From contig NZ_BNAY01000006.1 of NCBI RefSeq assembly GCF_014654365.1, forward strand, positions 179,702-243,701: a stretch of DNA of 64,000 nucleotides, in the 5' to 3' direction. Numbering within the stretch: position 1 is the first letter of the stretch; every line of letters starts with the position of its first letter. Source of the DNA: Amycolatopsis oliviviridis (GTDB lineage Bacteria; Actinomycetota; Actinomycetes; Mycobacteriales; Pseudonocardiaceae). The notes beneath the pieces are model-generated. The model searched no databases. It saw only the letters and a program-made list of their open reading frames with translations, and had not been told where the DNA came from. Made by a program: the position numbers and the translations under genes. Shown here piece after piece: positions 27,144 through 35,960 of this stretch.

Positions 27144-28118
27144 ATGACAGCTACGACCAGCTCGCCGGCGGCGACGGCAACCCCGTCGCCGCTGGCGGAC
27201 GCGACTCGCGACGAGGCGAGCCTGCGCCGGTTCCTGCACGGGCTGCCTGGTGTCGACCAGGTCGGCGTCGAGCAGCGGGCCGCGGGACTCGGCACGCGCA
27301 GTATCAAGAAGGCCGCCAAGCTCTGGGCGATCGACACCGCCATTTCGATGGTCGACCTGACGACCCTCGAAGGCGCCGACACCCAGGGCAAGGTCCGCGC
27401 GCTCGCGGCGAAGGCCAAGCGGCCGGACCCGGAACGCCCGGACACCCCGCAGGTCGCGGCCGTCTGCGTGTACCCGGACATGGTCGAGACGGCTGTCGAG
27501 GCGCTTCGCGGCACCGGCATCCACGTCGCGAGTGTCGCCACCGGCTTCCCCGCCGGGCGCACGAGCCGCGAGATCAAGCTGGCCGACACCAAGATCGCCG
27601 TCGACGCCGGGGCCGCCGAGATCGACATGGTGATCGACCGCGGCGCCTTCCTGGAAGGCCGCTACCTGGAGGTCTTCGAGGAGATCCAGGCGATCAAGGC
27701 CGCCTGTGGCAGCGCTCACCTCAAGGTCATCCTCGAAACCGGTGAGCTGGCCACCTACGACAACGTCCGCCGCGCGTCCTGGCTCGCGCTGCTGGCCGGC
27801 GGCGACTTCATCAAGACCTCCACCGGCAAGGTGTCGCCCGCCGCGACGCTGCCGGTCACCCACGTGATGTTGCAGGCCGTCCGCGACTGGTTCGTCCAGA
27901 CCGGTGAACTGCGCGGCGTCAAACCGGCCGGTGGCATCCGGACGACCAAGGACGCGATCAAGTACCTGGTCGCGGTGCACGAGGTCGCCGGCGAGCAGTG
28001 GCTGAACCCGGATCTGTTCCGGTTCGGGGCGTCCAGCCTGCTCAACGACCTCCTGCTGCAGCGCCGCACCCAGGCCGACGGCCACTACAGCGGTCCCGAC
28101 TACGTGACGGTGGACTGA
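27144..28118 (+). CDS. deoC: Deoxyribose-phosphate aldolase (long form)
   Basis: Cleaves 2-deoxyribose-5-phosphate into acetaldehyde and glyceraldehyde-3-phosphate. Schiff-base lysine in FIKTSTGK (Lys224), proton-relay segment KVILETGEL, phosphate-binding KPAGGIRT. 324 aa: ~70-100 residues longer than the common bacterial enzyme, like the metazoan form, with extra N-terminal helices and a C-terminal LFRFGASSLLNDLLLQ. Followed 3 nt later by an aldehyde dehydrogenase gene that can oxidise the acetaldehyde. Final step for deoxynucleosides handled by punA, deoA and the phosphomutase. Confidence 0.95.
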   Translation: MTATTSSPAATATPSPLADATRDEASLRRFLHGLPGVDQVGVEQRAAGLGTRSIKKAAKLWAIDTAISMVDLTTLEGADTQGKVRALAAKAKRPDPERPDTPQVAAVCVYPDMVETAVEALRGTGIHVASVATGFPAGRTSREIKLADTKIAVDAGAAEIDMVIDRGAFLEGRYLEVFEEIQAIKAACGSAHLKVILETGELATYDNVRRASWLALLAGGDFIKTSTGKVSPAATLPVTHVMLQAVRDWFVQTGELRGVKPAGGIRTTKDAIKYLVAVHEVAGEQWLNPDLFRFGASSLLNDLLLQRRTQADGHYSGPDYVTVD

Positions 28119-28121
28119 TCC

Positions 28122-29555
28122 ATGGGCATCTTCGAGTACGCGCCCGCGCCCGAATCGCGCGACCTCGCGAATCTCAAATCGCAGTACCGGCCGTTCGTCA
28201 ACGGCCAGTTCGTCGACGGCTCGGGTGAGCCGCTCAAGACGATCAACCCGGCCACCGAAGAGGTGCTCGCCGAGGTCGGCACCGCGTCGGTGTCCGATGT
28301 GGACATCGCGGTCAAGGCCGCCCGCAAGGCGTACAACAATGTCTGGTCCAAGATGCCGGGCTCGGAACGGGCCAAGTACCTGTTCCGCATCGCGCGCCTG
28401 ATCCAGGAGCGCTCGCGGGAGCTGGCCGTCCTGGAAAGCCTCGACAACGGCAAGCCGATCAAGGAATCGCGTGATTCCGACGTGCCGACGGCCGCCGCGC
28501 ATTTCTTCTACCACGCGGGGTGGGCCGACAAGCTCGACTACGCGGGCTACGGACCGAACCCGAAGCCGCTCGGCGTCGCGGGCCAGGTCATCCCGTGGAA
28601 CTTCCCGCTGCTGATGCTGGCGTGGAAGATCGCGCCCGCGCTGGCCACCGGCAACACAGTGGTGCTCAAGCCGGCGGAGACCACGCCGCTGACCGCGCTG
28701 GTGTTCGCGGAGATCTGCCAGCAGGCGGAACTCCCGCCCGGCGTGGTCAACATCCTGCCCGGCGCCGGGGACATCGGCGCCGCGCTGGTCGGCCACGGCG
28801 ACGTGAACAAGGTCGCCTTCACCGGATCGACCGAGGTCGGCAAGGCCATCCAGCGTCAGATCGCGGGCACCGCGAAGAAGCTGACGCTGGAGCTGGGCGG
28901 CAAGGCCGCGAACGTCGTCTTCGATGACGCGCCGCTCGACCAGGCCGTCGAGGGGATCGTCAACGGGATCTTCTTCAACCAGGGCCACGTCTGCTGCGCG
29001 GGTTCTCGCCTGCTGGTGCAGGAATCCGTCGCCGAAGAGGTCCTCGAAAAGCTGCGCTACCGCGTCTCGACGCTGCGGCTGGGCGACCCGCTGGACAAGA
29101 ACACCGACATCGGCGCGATCAACTCGGCCGAACAGCTCGCGAAGATCAAGGGACTGGTGGAGTCCGGCGACGCCGAGGGCGCGGAGCGCTGGACCAGCCC
29201 GTGCCCGGTGCCGGAACGCGGTTTCTTCTTCGCCCCCACGGTGTTCTCGGACGTCCAGCAGTCGATGCGCATCGCCCGCGAGGAGATCTTCGGGCCGGTG
29301 CTCTCGGTGCTGACCTTCCGCACGCCGGACGAAGCCGTCACCAAGGCGAACAACACGCCGTACGGGCTCTCCGCCGGTATCTGGACCGAGAAGGGCTCGC
29401 GCATCCTGTGGATGGCGAACCAGCTCCGCGCCGGTGTCGTCTGGGCCAACACGTTCAACCGCTTCGATCCCGCCGCGCCGTTCGGCGGCTACCAGGAGTC
29501 GGGTTTCGGCCGCGAAGGCGGACGCACCGGACTGGAGGCCTACCTCGATGTCTGA
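28122..29555 (+). CDS. Aldehyde dehydrogenase
   Basis: 477 aa, full-length NAD(P)-dependent ALDH. Cofactor domain: VIPWNFPLLM, KPAETTPLTAL and FTGSTEVGK; catalytic Glu in LELGGKAANV; catalytic Cys291 or Cys292 in GHVCCAGSR; C-terminal QESGFGREGG. Located immediately after deoC, the natural substrate is probably acetaldehyde from that reaction, giving acetate. Overlaps the next gene by 8 nt. Confidence 0.92.
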   Translation: MGIFEYAPAPESRDLANLKSQYRPFVNGQFVDGSGEPLKTINPATEEVLAEVGTASVSDVDIAVKAARKAYNNVWSKMPGSERAKYLFRIARLIQERSRELAVLESLDNGKPIKESRDSDVPTAAAHFFYHAGWADKLDYAGYGPNPKPLGVAGQVIPWNFPLLMLAWKIAPALATGNTVVLKPAETTPLTALVFAEICQQAELPPGVVNILPGAGDIGAALVGHGDVNKVAFTGSTEVGKAIQRQIAGTAKKLTLELGGKAANVVFDDAPLDQAVEGIVNGIFFNQGHVCCAGSRLLVQESVAEEVLEKLRYRVSTLRLGDPLDKNTDIGAINSAEQLAKIKGLVESGDAEGAERWTSPCPVPERGFFFAPTVFSDVQQSMRIAREEIFGPVLSVLTFRTPDEAVTKANNTPYGLSAGIWTEKGSRILWMANQLRAGVVWANTFNRFDPAAPFGGYQESGFGREGGRTGLEAYLDV

Positions 29556-30414
29556 CCGTATTTCGGTAGCCAAGACCTACAAGCTCTACATCGGCGGCAA
29601 GTTCCCGCGCTCGGAGTCGGGCCGCGTGTACCCGGTCTCCGACAGCAAGGGCAAGTTCCTGGCGAACGCCTCGCATGCCTCCCGCAAGGACGTCCGTGAC
29701 GCGGTTTCCGCCGCCCGCAAGGCTTTCGGCGGCTGGTCGGCGGCGACGGCGTACAACCGCGGCCAGGTGCTGTACCGGGTGGCGGAGATGCTGGAAGGCC
29801 GTCGCGAGCAGTTCGTCGCGGAGGTTTCCGCGTCCGAAGGCGTCGCGGCGAAGAAAGCACAGTCCCTTGTGGACGCTTCGATCGACCGCTGGGTCTGGTA
29901 CGCGGGCTGGACGGACAAGATCGCGACCGTGCTCGGCGCGGCCAACCCCGTCGCGGGTCCGTACTTCTCCTTCACCGTGCCCGAGCCGACCGGTGTCGTC
30001 GGCGTGCTGGCACCGCAGCAGTCGTCGCTGCTGGGCCTGGTGAGCGTGCTGGCCCCGGTGCTGGCGACGGGCTCGACCGCGGTGGTCGTCTCCAGCGCGG
30101 ACCGGCCGCTGCCCGCGATCACGCTTTCGGAGGTCCTGGCGACGTCCGACCTGCCCGGCGGGGTCGCGAACATCCTGACCGGACGCGCGTCGGAGCTCGG
30201 CTCGTGGCTCGCGTCGCACGGCGACGTCAACGCCCTCGACCCGACCGGTGCGGAGCCTTCCGCGCGGGCGGACCTGGCGCGCGACGCCGCCGGCACCGTG
30301 AAGCGTGTCCTGACCGTCCCGGACGCCGAGCCGGACTGGACCGCCGACGCGGACATCTCGCGGCTGCGGCGGTACCTGGAAGCGAAGACCGTCTGGCACC
30401 CGCTGGGCGTCTGA
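29548..30414 (+). CDS. Truncated aldehyde dehydrogenase-like protein without catalytic domain
   Basis: 288 aa. It has the ALDH N-terminal oligomerisation part (YIGGKFPRSESGR), the helices that follow, and a Rossmann-like segment (GVVGVLAPQQSSLLGLVSVLAPVLATGSTAV, residues ~150-180), but ends before any Glu-Gly-Gly or catalytic Cys motif. GVLAPQQ replaces the usual NFP. It cannot be an active dehydrogenase by itself; it may pair with the upstream ALDH as a structural subunit. The frame is intact and tightly coupled to the upstream gene, so it is not simply decaying. Confidence 0.85.
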   Translation: MSDRISVAKTYKLYIGGKFPRSESGRVYPVSDSKGKFLANASHASRKDVRDAVSAARKAFGGWSAATAYNRGQVLYRVAEMLEGRREQFVAEVSASEGVAAKKAQSLVDASIDRWVWYAGWTDKIATVLGAANPVAGPYFSFTVPEPTGVVGVLAPQQSSLLGLVSVLAPVLATGSTAVVVSSADRPLPAITLSEVLATSDLPGGVANILTGRASELGSWLASHGDVNALDPTGAEPSARADLARDAAGTVKRVLTVPDAEPDWTADADISRLRRYLEAKTVWHPLGV

Positions 30415-30424
30415 CCCCTCCCCT

Positions 30425-30531
30425 TCGCGTTTAGTCCTCTGAATGCGGACCCGTCCGTCCGGATCGCGTTTAGCCTGCTGAACGCGATCCGGTACGGGCC
30501 GCATTTCGTCCTCTGAATGCGTAGCGCGTCA
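30425..30531. repeat. Cluster of CGTTTAGC and CGTCCTCT repeat copies
   Basis: Reads from left: CGCGTTTAGTCCTCTGAATG, then the palindrome CCGGATCGCGTTTAGCC / GCTGAACGCGATCCGG, then GCATTTCGTCCTCTGAATGC. Fills the junction between converging ALDH and TetR genes and reaches into the TetR stop codon. Confidence 0.75.
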
Positions 30532-31164
30532 CGGGTCGAGGTCGGCCCCGGTCAGCGCCCGGCCCGGCAGCGGCTCGTTCGCCCCGGCCCGCAGGCCGTC
30601 GATCATGATGCCGATGCACCGCCGGATCGCCATCCGCGCGACCTCTTCGTTCTTGCCCGGCATCTGCCGCAGCAGCGTCGCGAACAGCATCGCGACGTCC
30701 CCGGTGGCGACGTCCTCGCGGAGCTTGCCCTCCGCCTGCGCGCCCTGGACGAAGCCGCTCAGCACCACCAGCAGCTCGTCACGCAGGGCCTTGATCCCCG
30801 GATCGCTCTTGAGGATCGCCAGCGCGCGTGGCGACACCATCGCGAGCTGGATGCTCAGCTGCAGTTCCATCGACTGGTGCAGCAGCCGGATCAGGGCGTC
30901 CCAGTCCGAGGACTCCTCGTCCCTCGCGGCCTTCGCGTCCCTGAGGACCCTGTCGAAGTTGTCGACGGCTACCGCCCGGATCAGCGCGTCGCGGTCCGGG
31001 AACCGCCGGTAGAGGGTGCCGACGCCGACGCCCGCCGAGCGCGCGATCTCCTCCATCGGGACCTCGGCGCCCTGGGCGGCGAAGATCAGTCTCGCGGCGG
31101 CCAGGATCTGATCCCGGTTCCGGCGCGCGTCGGCACGCAAGCGGGTCTCGGGGTCGGCTGTCAT
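30529..31164 (-). CDS. TetR family regulator
   Basis: 211 aa. HTH at residues ~16-60: ADARRNRDQILAAARLIFAAQG, then EEIARSAGVGVGTLYRRFPDRDAL. The ligand domain is of the TetR_C_SACE_7040-like type by general pattern. Divergent from the P450 gene; a palindrome in between is the likely operator. Probably represses the P450-ferredoxin pair until a substrate is present. Confidence 0.9.
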   Translation of the reverse strand: MTADPETRLRADARRNRDQILAAARLIFAAQGAEVPMEEIARSAGVGVGTLYRRFPDRDALIRAVAVDNFDRVLRDAKAARDEESSDWDALIRLLHQSMELQLSIQLAMVSPRALAILKSDPGIKALRDELLVVLSGFVQGAQAEGKLREDVATGDVAMLFATLLRQMPGKNEEVARMAIRRCIGIMIDGLRAGANEPLPGRALTGADLDP

Positions 31165-31290
31165 GGTCCTCGCCTCTCGAAGGTCCTTCAGGGCCGTGAT
31201 TCTCGCACGTAAGGGCCTGCCCTTCACGCTTCCCGGGAAACCACCCCTTCGCGAGTGGACGACCCGCCTCCGCTTGAGTACCTTGGATGT

Positions 31291-31319
31291 CATAAGCGGA
31301 ATGAAACCATCCGCATATG
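31291..31319. promoter_or_regulatory. Operator-like palindrome between TetR and P450 genes
   Basis: CATAAGCGGA (31291-31300) and TCCGCATATG (31310-31319) are inverted with 9 of 10 positions matching, 9-nt spacer. It lies 63-91 bp before the P450 start. The region is AT-richer than its surroundings. Confidence 0.65.
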
Positions 31320-31381
31320 TTTTGGGGCCTCCTGTCCGATATCGCCCGAACCCACCCGACATCTGGGGAAGGACAAACCCG

Positions 31382-32596
31382 ATGACTGACGTCGAGGAAA
31401 CCACCGCGAACTTGCCGCTGATGCGCAAGTGCCCGTTTTCCCCGCCACCGGAATACGACACGCTTCGCACGGAAAGTCCGATTTCCCGGGTCGGTCTGCC
31501 TTCCGGGCAAACCGCTTGGGCGCTCACCCGGCTCGAAGACATCCGCGAAATGCTGAGCAGCCCGCATTTCAGCTCCGACCGGCAGAATCCGGATTTCCCG
31601 CTGATGATCAAGCGGCAGATCCGGCGCGAGGACAAGCCGTTCCGCGCGTCGCTGATCTCGATGGACCCGCCGGAGCACAGCCAGGCCCGGCGTGACGTCG
31701 TCGGGGAATTCACGGTCAAGCGCATGAAAGCGCTCCAGCCGCGAATCCAGCAGATCGTCGACGAACACATCGACGCCCTGCTCGCGGGCCCCCAACCCGC
31801 CGATCTCGTCCAGGCGCTTTCCCTGCCGGTTCCGTCCCTGGTGATCTGCGAACTGCTCGGTGTCCCCTATTCGGACCACGAGTTCTTCCAGGGCTGCAGT
31901 TCCAAGATGCTCAACCGGGAGGTCTCGGCCGAAGACCGGCAAGTGGCGTTCGAAGCGCTCGAGAGCTATCTCGACGAACTCGTCACCAAGAAAGAAGCGA
32001 ACGCCACCGAAGAAGACCTCCTCGGCCGCCAGATCCTCAAACAGCGGGAAGCGGGGGAAGCCGACCACGACGAACTCGTCGGCCTGGCGTTCTTGCTGCT
32101 CATCGCCGGTCACGAGACCACGGCGAACATGATTTCGCTCGGCACCGTGACCTTGCTGGAGAATCCCGATCAGCTGGAGAAGATCAAGGCGGATCCGGGC
32201 AAGACCCTCGCCGCGATCGAAGAACTCCTGCGGGTCTTCACCATCGCCGAGACCGCGACGTCACGCCTCGCGACGGCGGACGTCGAGATCGGCGGCACGC
32301 TCATCCGCGCGGGTGAAGGCGTCATCGGGCTGAGCAACGCGGGCAACCACGACCCGGACGGCTTTGAGAACCCCGACGACTTCGACATCGAACGCGGCGC
32401 GCGGCACCACGTCGCGTTCGGGTTCGGGGTGCACCAGTGCCTCGGCCAGAACCTGGCGCGGATGGAACTCCAGATCGTGTTCGATACGTTGTTCCGTCGT
32501 ATGCCGGGGATCAAGGTCGCCGTTCCGGTCGACGAGCTGCCGTTCAAGCACGACTCGACGATCTACGGCCTCCACGCCCTCCCGGTCACCTGGTAG
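31382..32596 (+). CDS. Cytochrome P450 (CYP105-like)
   Basis: 404-aa soluble bacterial P450. I-helix oxygen-binding motif AGHETTA (~242-248), ExxR in EELLR, and heme-binding loop FGFGVHQCLGQNLAR with proximal Cys353. Length and sequence fit class I actinobacterial P450s such as CYP105, which hydroxylate xenobiotics and macrolides. Followed 8 nt later by its ferredoxin. Substrate unknown. Confidence 0.95.
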   Translation: MTDVEETTANLPLMRKCPFSPPPEYDTLRTESPISRVGLPSGQTAWALTRLEDIREMLSSPHFSSDRQNPDFPLMIKRQIRREDKPFRASLISMDPPEHSQARRDVVGEFTVKRMKALQPRIQQIVDEHIDALLAGPQPADLVQALSLPVPSLVICELLGVPYSDHEFFQGCSSKMLNREVSAEDRQVAFEALESYLDELVTKKEANATEEDLLGRQILKQREAGEADHDELVGLAFLLLIAGHETTANMISLGTVTLLENPDQLEKIKADPGKTLAAIEELLRVFTIAETATSRLATADVEIGGTLIRAGEGVIGLSNAGNHDPDGFENPDDFDIERGARHHVAFGFGVHQCLGQNLARMELQIVFDTLFRRMPGIKVAVPVDELPFKHDSTIYGLHALPVTW

Positions 32597-32604
32597 GAGG
32601 AGCC

Positions 32605-32799
32605 ATGAAGATCATCGCGGACACCGGGAAATGCGTGGGCGCGGGCCAGTGCGTGCTCACCGATCCCGATCTGTTCGACCAGAGCGAGGACGACGGAACG
32701 GTCCTCGTGCTGAACGCCGAGCCCGAGGGGGAAGAGGCAGAGGAGAACGCGCGCACCGCCGTGCACATCTGCCCTGGTCAGGCGTTGTCGCTCGCGTAG
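32605..32799 (+). CDS. 3Fe-4S ferredoxin
   Basis: 64 aa. Cysteine pattern CVGAGQC...CPGQAL: CxxxxxC then a distant CP, the single-cluster 3Fe-4S type that serves CYP105-family P450s. ATG at 32605 with AGGAGGAGCC directly upstream. Electron donor to the adjacent P450; a reductase is not encoded nearby. Confidence 0.93.
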   Translation: MKIIADTGKCVGAGQCVLTDPDLFDQSEDDGTVLVLNAEPEGEEAEENARTAVHICPGQALSLA

Positions 32800-32811
32800 T
32801 CGCACCTCACC

Positions 32812-32872
32812 GAGGTACATGAAGGCCCCCTTCCTTGCGCCTGGCGCAAGGAAGGGGGCCTTCATGTACCTC
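32812..32872. terminator. Perfect 29-bp palindrome
   Basis: Arms 32812-32840 and 32844-32872 are perfect complements around CTG. It begins GAGGTACATGAAGGCCCCC and stands between converging ferredoxin and permease genes, touching the permease stop codon. The core recurs at 58930 and 60043. Confidence 0.9.
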
Positions 32873-33688
32873 TTACTTGACAGCGCCCATCGAAAGGCCG
32901 CGGACCAGGTGGTTCTGCGCGATCCAGCCGACGATCATCACCGGCAGGGACGCCAGCAGCGCGGCGGCGGACAGCTGCGCCCAGTACAGGCCCTCACTGG
33001 TGATGAACCCGACCAGGAACACCGGCACCGTCCCGGCCCGCGCGGCGGTGAGGTTGACCGAGTAGAAGAACTCGGTCCACGAGAAGATCACGCAGATCAG
33101 CGCGGTCGCGGCCACCCCGGGCGCGACGACCGGCATGATGATCTTCCGCAGCAGCACCGGCAGGGTCGCGCCGTCGATCCGGCCCGCCTCGATCATCTCG
33201 TGCGGCACTTCCAGGAAGAACGACCGCATCATCCAGATGGCCAGCGGCAGGTTCATCGACGTGTACAGGATGATCAGCGCCCACACGTTGTCCAGCAGCT
33301 GGGTGTTCTGCGAGATCACGTACAGCGGGATGATCGCGGCCACGATCGGCAGCATCTTCGTCGACAGGAAGAACCCGAGCGCGTTGCTCGTCCCCTTCAC
33401 CGGCGCCAGCGACAGCGCGTACGCCGCCGGGATTCCCAGCAGCAGCACGAAGATCGTCGAAACCACGGTGACGAACGCCGAGTTCGACAGGTACGGCAGG
33501 AAACCGCGTTCGAGCACGCCCGCGAACTGGTCGAGCGTCGGGGTGAAGACCAGTCGCGGCGGATCGGTGTAGGCGTCGGCCTCCTGCTTGAAGGCCGTGA
33601 GGATCATCCACAGCAGCGGGAACACGAACAGGATCGCGATCACCCAGGTCGCGACCGTCAGCGCGCCCGGGCCGAAGCGGCTTTTCAT
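32873..33688 (-). CDS. Carbohydrate ABC transporter permease (MalG-type)
   Basis: 271 aa, six membrane helices. EAA loop for ATPase contact: EAGRIDGATLPVLLRKIIMPVVAPG (residues ~180-205). Second permease of a CUT1-family importer. Starts inside the stop of the first permease (ATGA). No ATPase gene is present in the operon. Confidence 0.92.
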   Translation of the reverse strand: MKSRFGPGALTVATWVIAILFVFPLLWMILTAFKQEADAYTDPPRLVFTPTLDQFAGVLERGFLPYLSNSAFVTVVSTIFVLLLGIPAAYALSLAPVKGTSNALGFFLSTKMLPIVAAIIPLYVISQNTQLLDNVWALIILYTSMNLPLAIWMMRSFFLEVPHEMIEAGRIDGATLPVLLRKIIMPVVAPGVAATALICVIFSWTEFFYSVNLTAARAGTVPVFLVGFITSEGLYWAQLSAAALLASLPVMIVGWIAQNHLVRGLSMGAVK

Positions 33689-34620
33689 TTCGCGCCTCCC
33701 TGGACCGAGAACGTGCGGAACATCAGGCGCAGCGCGAAGGTCGCCACGATCATCGTCAGGATCACGACGATCACGCCCATCGCGGACGACTGCCCGACGT
33801 CGAAACCTTGGAACGCCCGCTGGTAGATGTAGAACGGCAGGTTCGTGCTGGCCGTACCCGGGCCACCCTGCGTCATCAGGAAGATCGCGTCGAAGCTGTT
33901 CACGATGTAGATCGCGCCCAGCAGCGTCGCCAGCTGCAGGAACCGGCTCAGATGCGGCAGCGTGATCGCGGTGAACGTCCGCCAGCGGCCGGCGCCGTCG
34001 ACCGAAGCGGCCTCCAGCACGTCCTTCGGCTGGCTCTGCAGCCCGGCCAGGATCAGCAGCATCATGAACGGCGTCCACTGCCAGACGACCTGGGCCATCA
34101 CGGCGGCCAGCGGGAACTCCGAAAGCCAGTCGACGTCGGTGCCGAACACGAAGTGCAGCAACCCGTAGGTCGGATCGAACATCGTCGTCTTCCACAGCAG
34201 CGCGCCCGCCGCAGGCAGGATCAGGAACGGCGTGATCAGCAGGGTCCGGACCACGCCGCGGCCGAGGAACTTGCGGTCCAGCAGGATCGCCAGCCCCAGG
34301 CCGAGCAGCAGCGAGAAGAACACGCAGACGACCGTGAGGACGACGGTGTTCAGCAGCGCCCCGAGGAACGTCGAATCGGCGAAGACGTCGATGTAGTTCT
34401 GCAGACCGACGAAATGCCGCGAGCCCGGCCGCACCAGGTTCCACGACTGGAACGAGTAGAACACCGTCAGCACGAACGGAAGCTGCGTCACGGCGACGAC
34501 GAACAGCAAGGCGGGCAACAGGGGTAGCCGTCGTTTGAACGGCGTGTCGGTGCCGCGCTTCGGAGCCGCCGTCTTCGCGTGGGCGGGCTCGGTGCGGGCG
34601 GGAGCGGAGAGCGTGGCCAT
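33685..34620 (-). CDS. Carbohydrate ABC transporter permease (MalF-type)
   Basis: 311 aa, six membrane helices after a ~40-residue hydrophilic N-terminus. EAA loop EAASVDGAGRWRTFTAITLPHL (~225-247). Partner of the MalG-type permease. Its ATG shares one base with the stop of the binding-protein gene and uses the AGGAGGTG encoded in that gene's last codons as ribosome binding site. Confidence 0.92.
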   Translation of the reverse strand: MATLSAPARTEPAHAKTAAPKRGTDTPFKRRLPLLPALLFVVAVTQLPFVLTVFYSFQSWNLVRPGSRHFVGLQNYIDVFADSTFLGALLNTVVLTVVCVFFSLLLGLGLAILLDRKFLGRGVVRTLLITPFLILPAAGALLWKTTMFDPTYGLLHFVFGTDVDWLSEFPLAAVMAQVVWQWTPFMMLLILAGLQSQPKDVLEAASVDGAGRWRTFTAITLPHLSRFLQLATLLGAIYIVNSFDAIFLMTQGGPGTASTNLPFYIYQRAFQGFDVGQSSAMGVIVVILTMIVATFALRLMFRTFSVQGGAK

Positions 34621-35960
34621 CACTGCACCTCCTGATACGACTTGCCGACGGTCTGCGCGTACTCCTGGGACTGCTTCAAGGCTTCGTCCACGGTGATCTG
34701 GCCCGCGATCGCCGCCGAGAGCTGCTGGCTCACCCGGGTGCCGAGATCCTGGAACTCGGGGATGCCGACGAACTGGATCCCGGGGTAGGGCACCGGATTC
34801 GCCATCGCCTTGCGCTGGTCGGCGTCCGCGATCCCGTCCAGCGTCGGCTGCGCGTAGGCCTTGGCGGCCTCGCGGTACTGAGGAATGTCGTAGGTCGACT
34901 TCCGCACGCCCGGCGGGACGCGGTTCCAGTCGCCGAACTCCTTGGCGACGCGCTGCACGTAGGCCTTGTCCGTCATCCAGGACATGAACTTGAAGGCGGC
35001 GTCCTTGTCCTTGGCGACCTTCGGGATCGCCAGCGCCCAGGTGTAGAGCCAGCCGCTCGCCTGCGTCTTCTCCACCGGTGCCGGGGCGTAACCGGACTTC
35101 CCGACGACCTTGCTGGCCGACGGGTCCTCGTTCGTGCCCGCCATGACCGTGGCGTCGTACCACATCGCGGCCTGGCCCTGGGTGTACCGCGTGCCGCATT
35201 CGGAGAAGCCCGCGCTCGACGCGCCGACCTCGCCGTGGTTCCGCACGAGGTTCACGTAGAAGTCGGCGGCCGCCTTGAATTCGGGGCTGGTCAGCTTGGC
35301 GTTCCAGTCCTTGTCGAACCATTGCGCGCCGAAGGTGTTGGCGACCGTGGTGAACGGCGCGAGACTCTCGCCCCAGCCGGGCTTGCCGCGCAGGCAGATC
35401 CCGGCGACGCCCTTCGCCTTGTCGTCGAGTTTCGCGGCGAACTCGGCGATCTGCGACCACGTCGGCTTGGCGGGCATCTTGATCCCGGCCTGGTCGAACA
35501 GATCCTTGCGGTAGGCCAGGAACGACGACTCGCCGTAGAACGGCACCGCGTAGAGCGATCCGTTGTACGACAAGGATTCCTTGATGCTCGGGATGAAGTC
35601 GCCCGCGTCGTAGGAGGGATTCGCCGCGATATGCGGTTCGAGGTTTTCGAGCCAGCCGTTCGCGGCCCACTGCGGCGCTTCGTAGTTGCTGATCATGACG
35701 ACGTCGAACTCGCCGCCCTCGGTGGCCGTCGACGCGGTGATCTTCGCGCGGGCCTGGTTTTCCGGCAGGGAGACGAACTTGAGGGTGACGCCGGGGTTCG
35801 CCTTCTCGAACTCGCCGGAAAGCTCGATGGCGTCCTTCATCTGCGGGTTCGCGACGATCCCGACGACGAGCGTCCGGTCTCCGGTCCCGAGCGCGCCCGC
35901 ACCGGCGCATCCGGTGAGGCTCAGCAGGAGAACCGCGAACAGGGTGGCTGCTTTACGCAC
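34620..35960 (-). CDS. Sugar/polyol ABC transporter substrate-binding lipoprotein
   Basis: 446 aa. Lipoprotein signal ending in the lipobox LTGC (Cys18). Cluster-1 solute-binding protein fold, with the hallmark SNYEAPQW, VPFYGESSFLAYRKDLFDQAG and GQAAMWYDA. Similar to polyol (sorbitol/mannitol) binding proteins. GTG at 35960 overlaps the dehydrogenase gene's end by 8 nt; GGAGG lies upstream. Ligand inferred from the neighbouring polyol-type dehydrogenase. Confidence 0.9.
   Translation of the reverse strand: MRKAATLFAVLLLSLTGCAGAGALGTGDRTLVVGIVANPQMKDAIELSGEFEKANPGVTLKFVSLPENQARAKITASTATEGGEFDVVMISNYEAPQWAANGWLENLEPHIAANPSYDAGDFIPSIKESLSYNGSLYAVPFYGESSFLAYRKDLFDQAGIKMPAKPTWSQIAEFAAKLDDKAKGVAGICLRGKPGWGESLAPFTTVANTFGAQWFDKDWNAKLTSPEFKAAADFYVNLVRNHGEVGASSAGFSECGTRYTQGQAAMWYDATVMAGTNEDPSASKVVGKSGYAPAPVEKTQASGWLYTWALAIPKVAKDKDAAFKFMSWMTDKAYVQRVAKEFGDWNRVPPGVRKSTYDIPQYREAAKAYAQPTLDGIADADQRKAMANPVPYPGIQFVGIPEFQDLGTRVSQQLSAAIAGQITVDEALKQSQEYAQTVGKSYQEVQ

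Noticed and set aside
27057..29573. 838-codon open frame on the - strand across deoC and aldehyde dehydrogenase
   Set aside because: Mirror frame of two well-defined enzymes; low-complexity product, no ribosome binding site.
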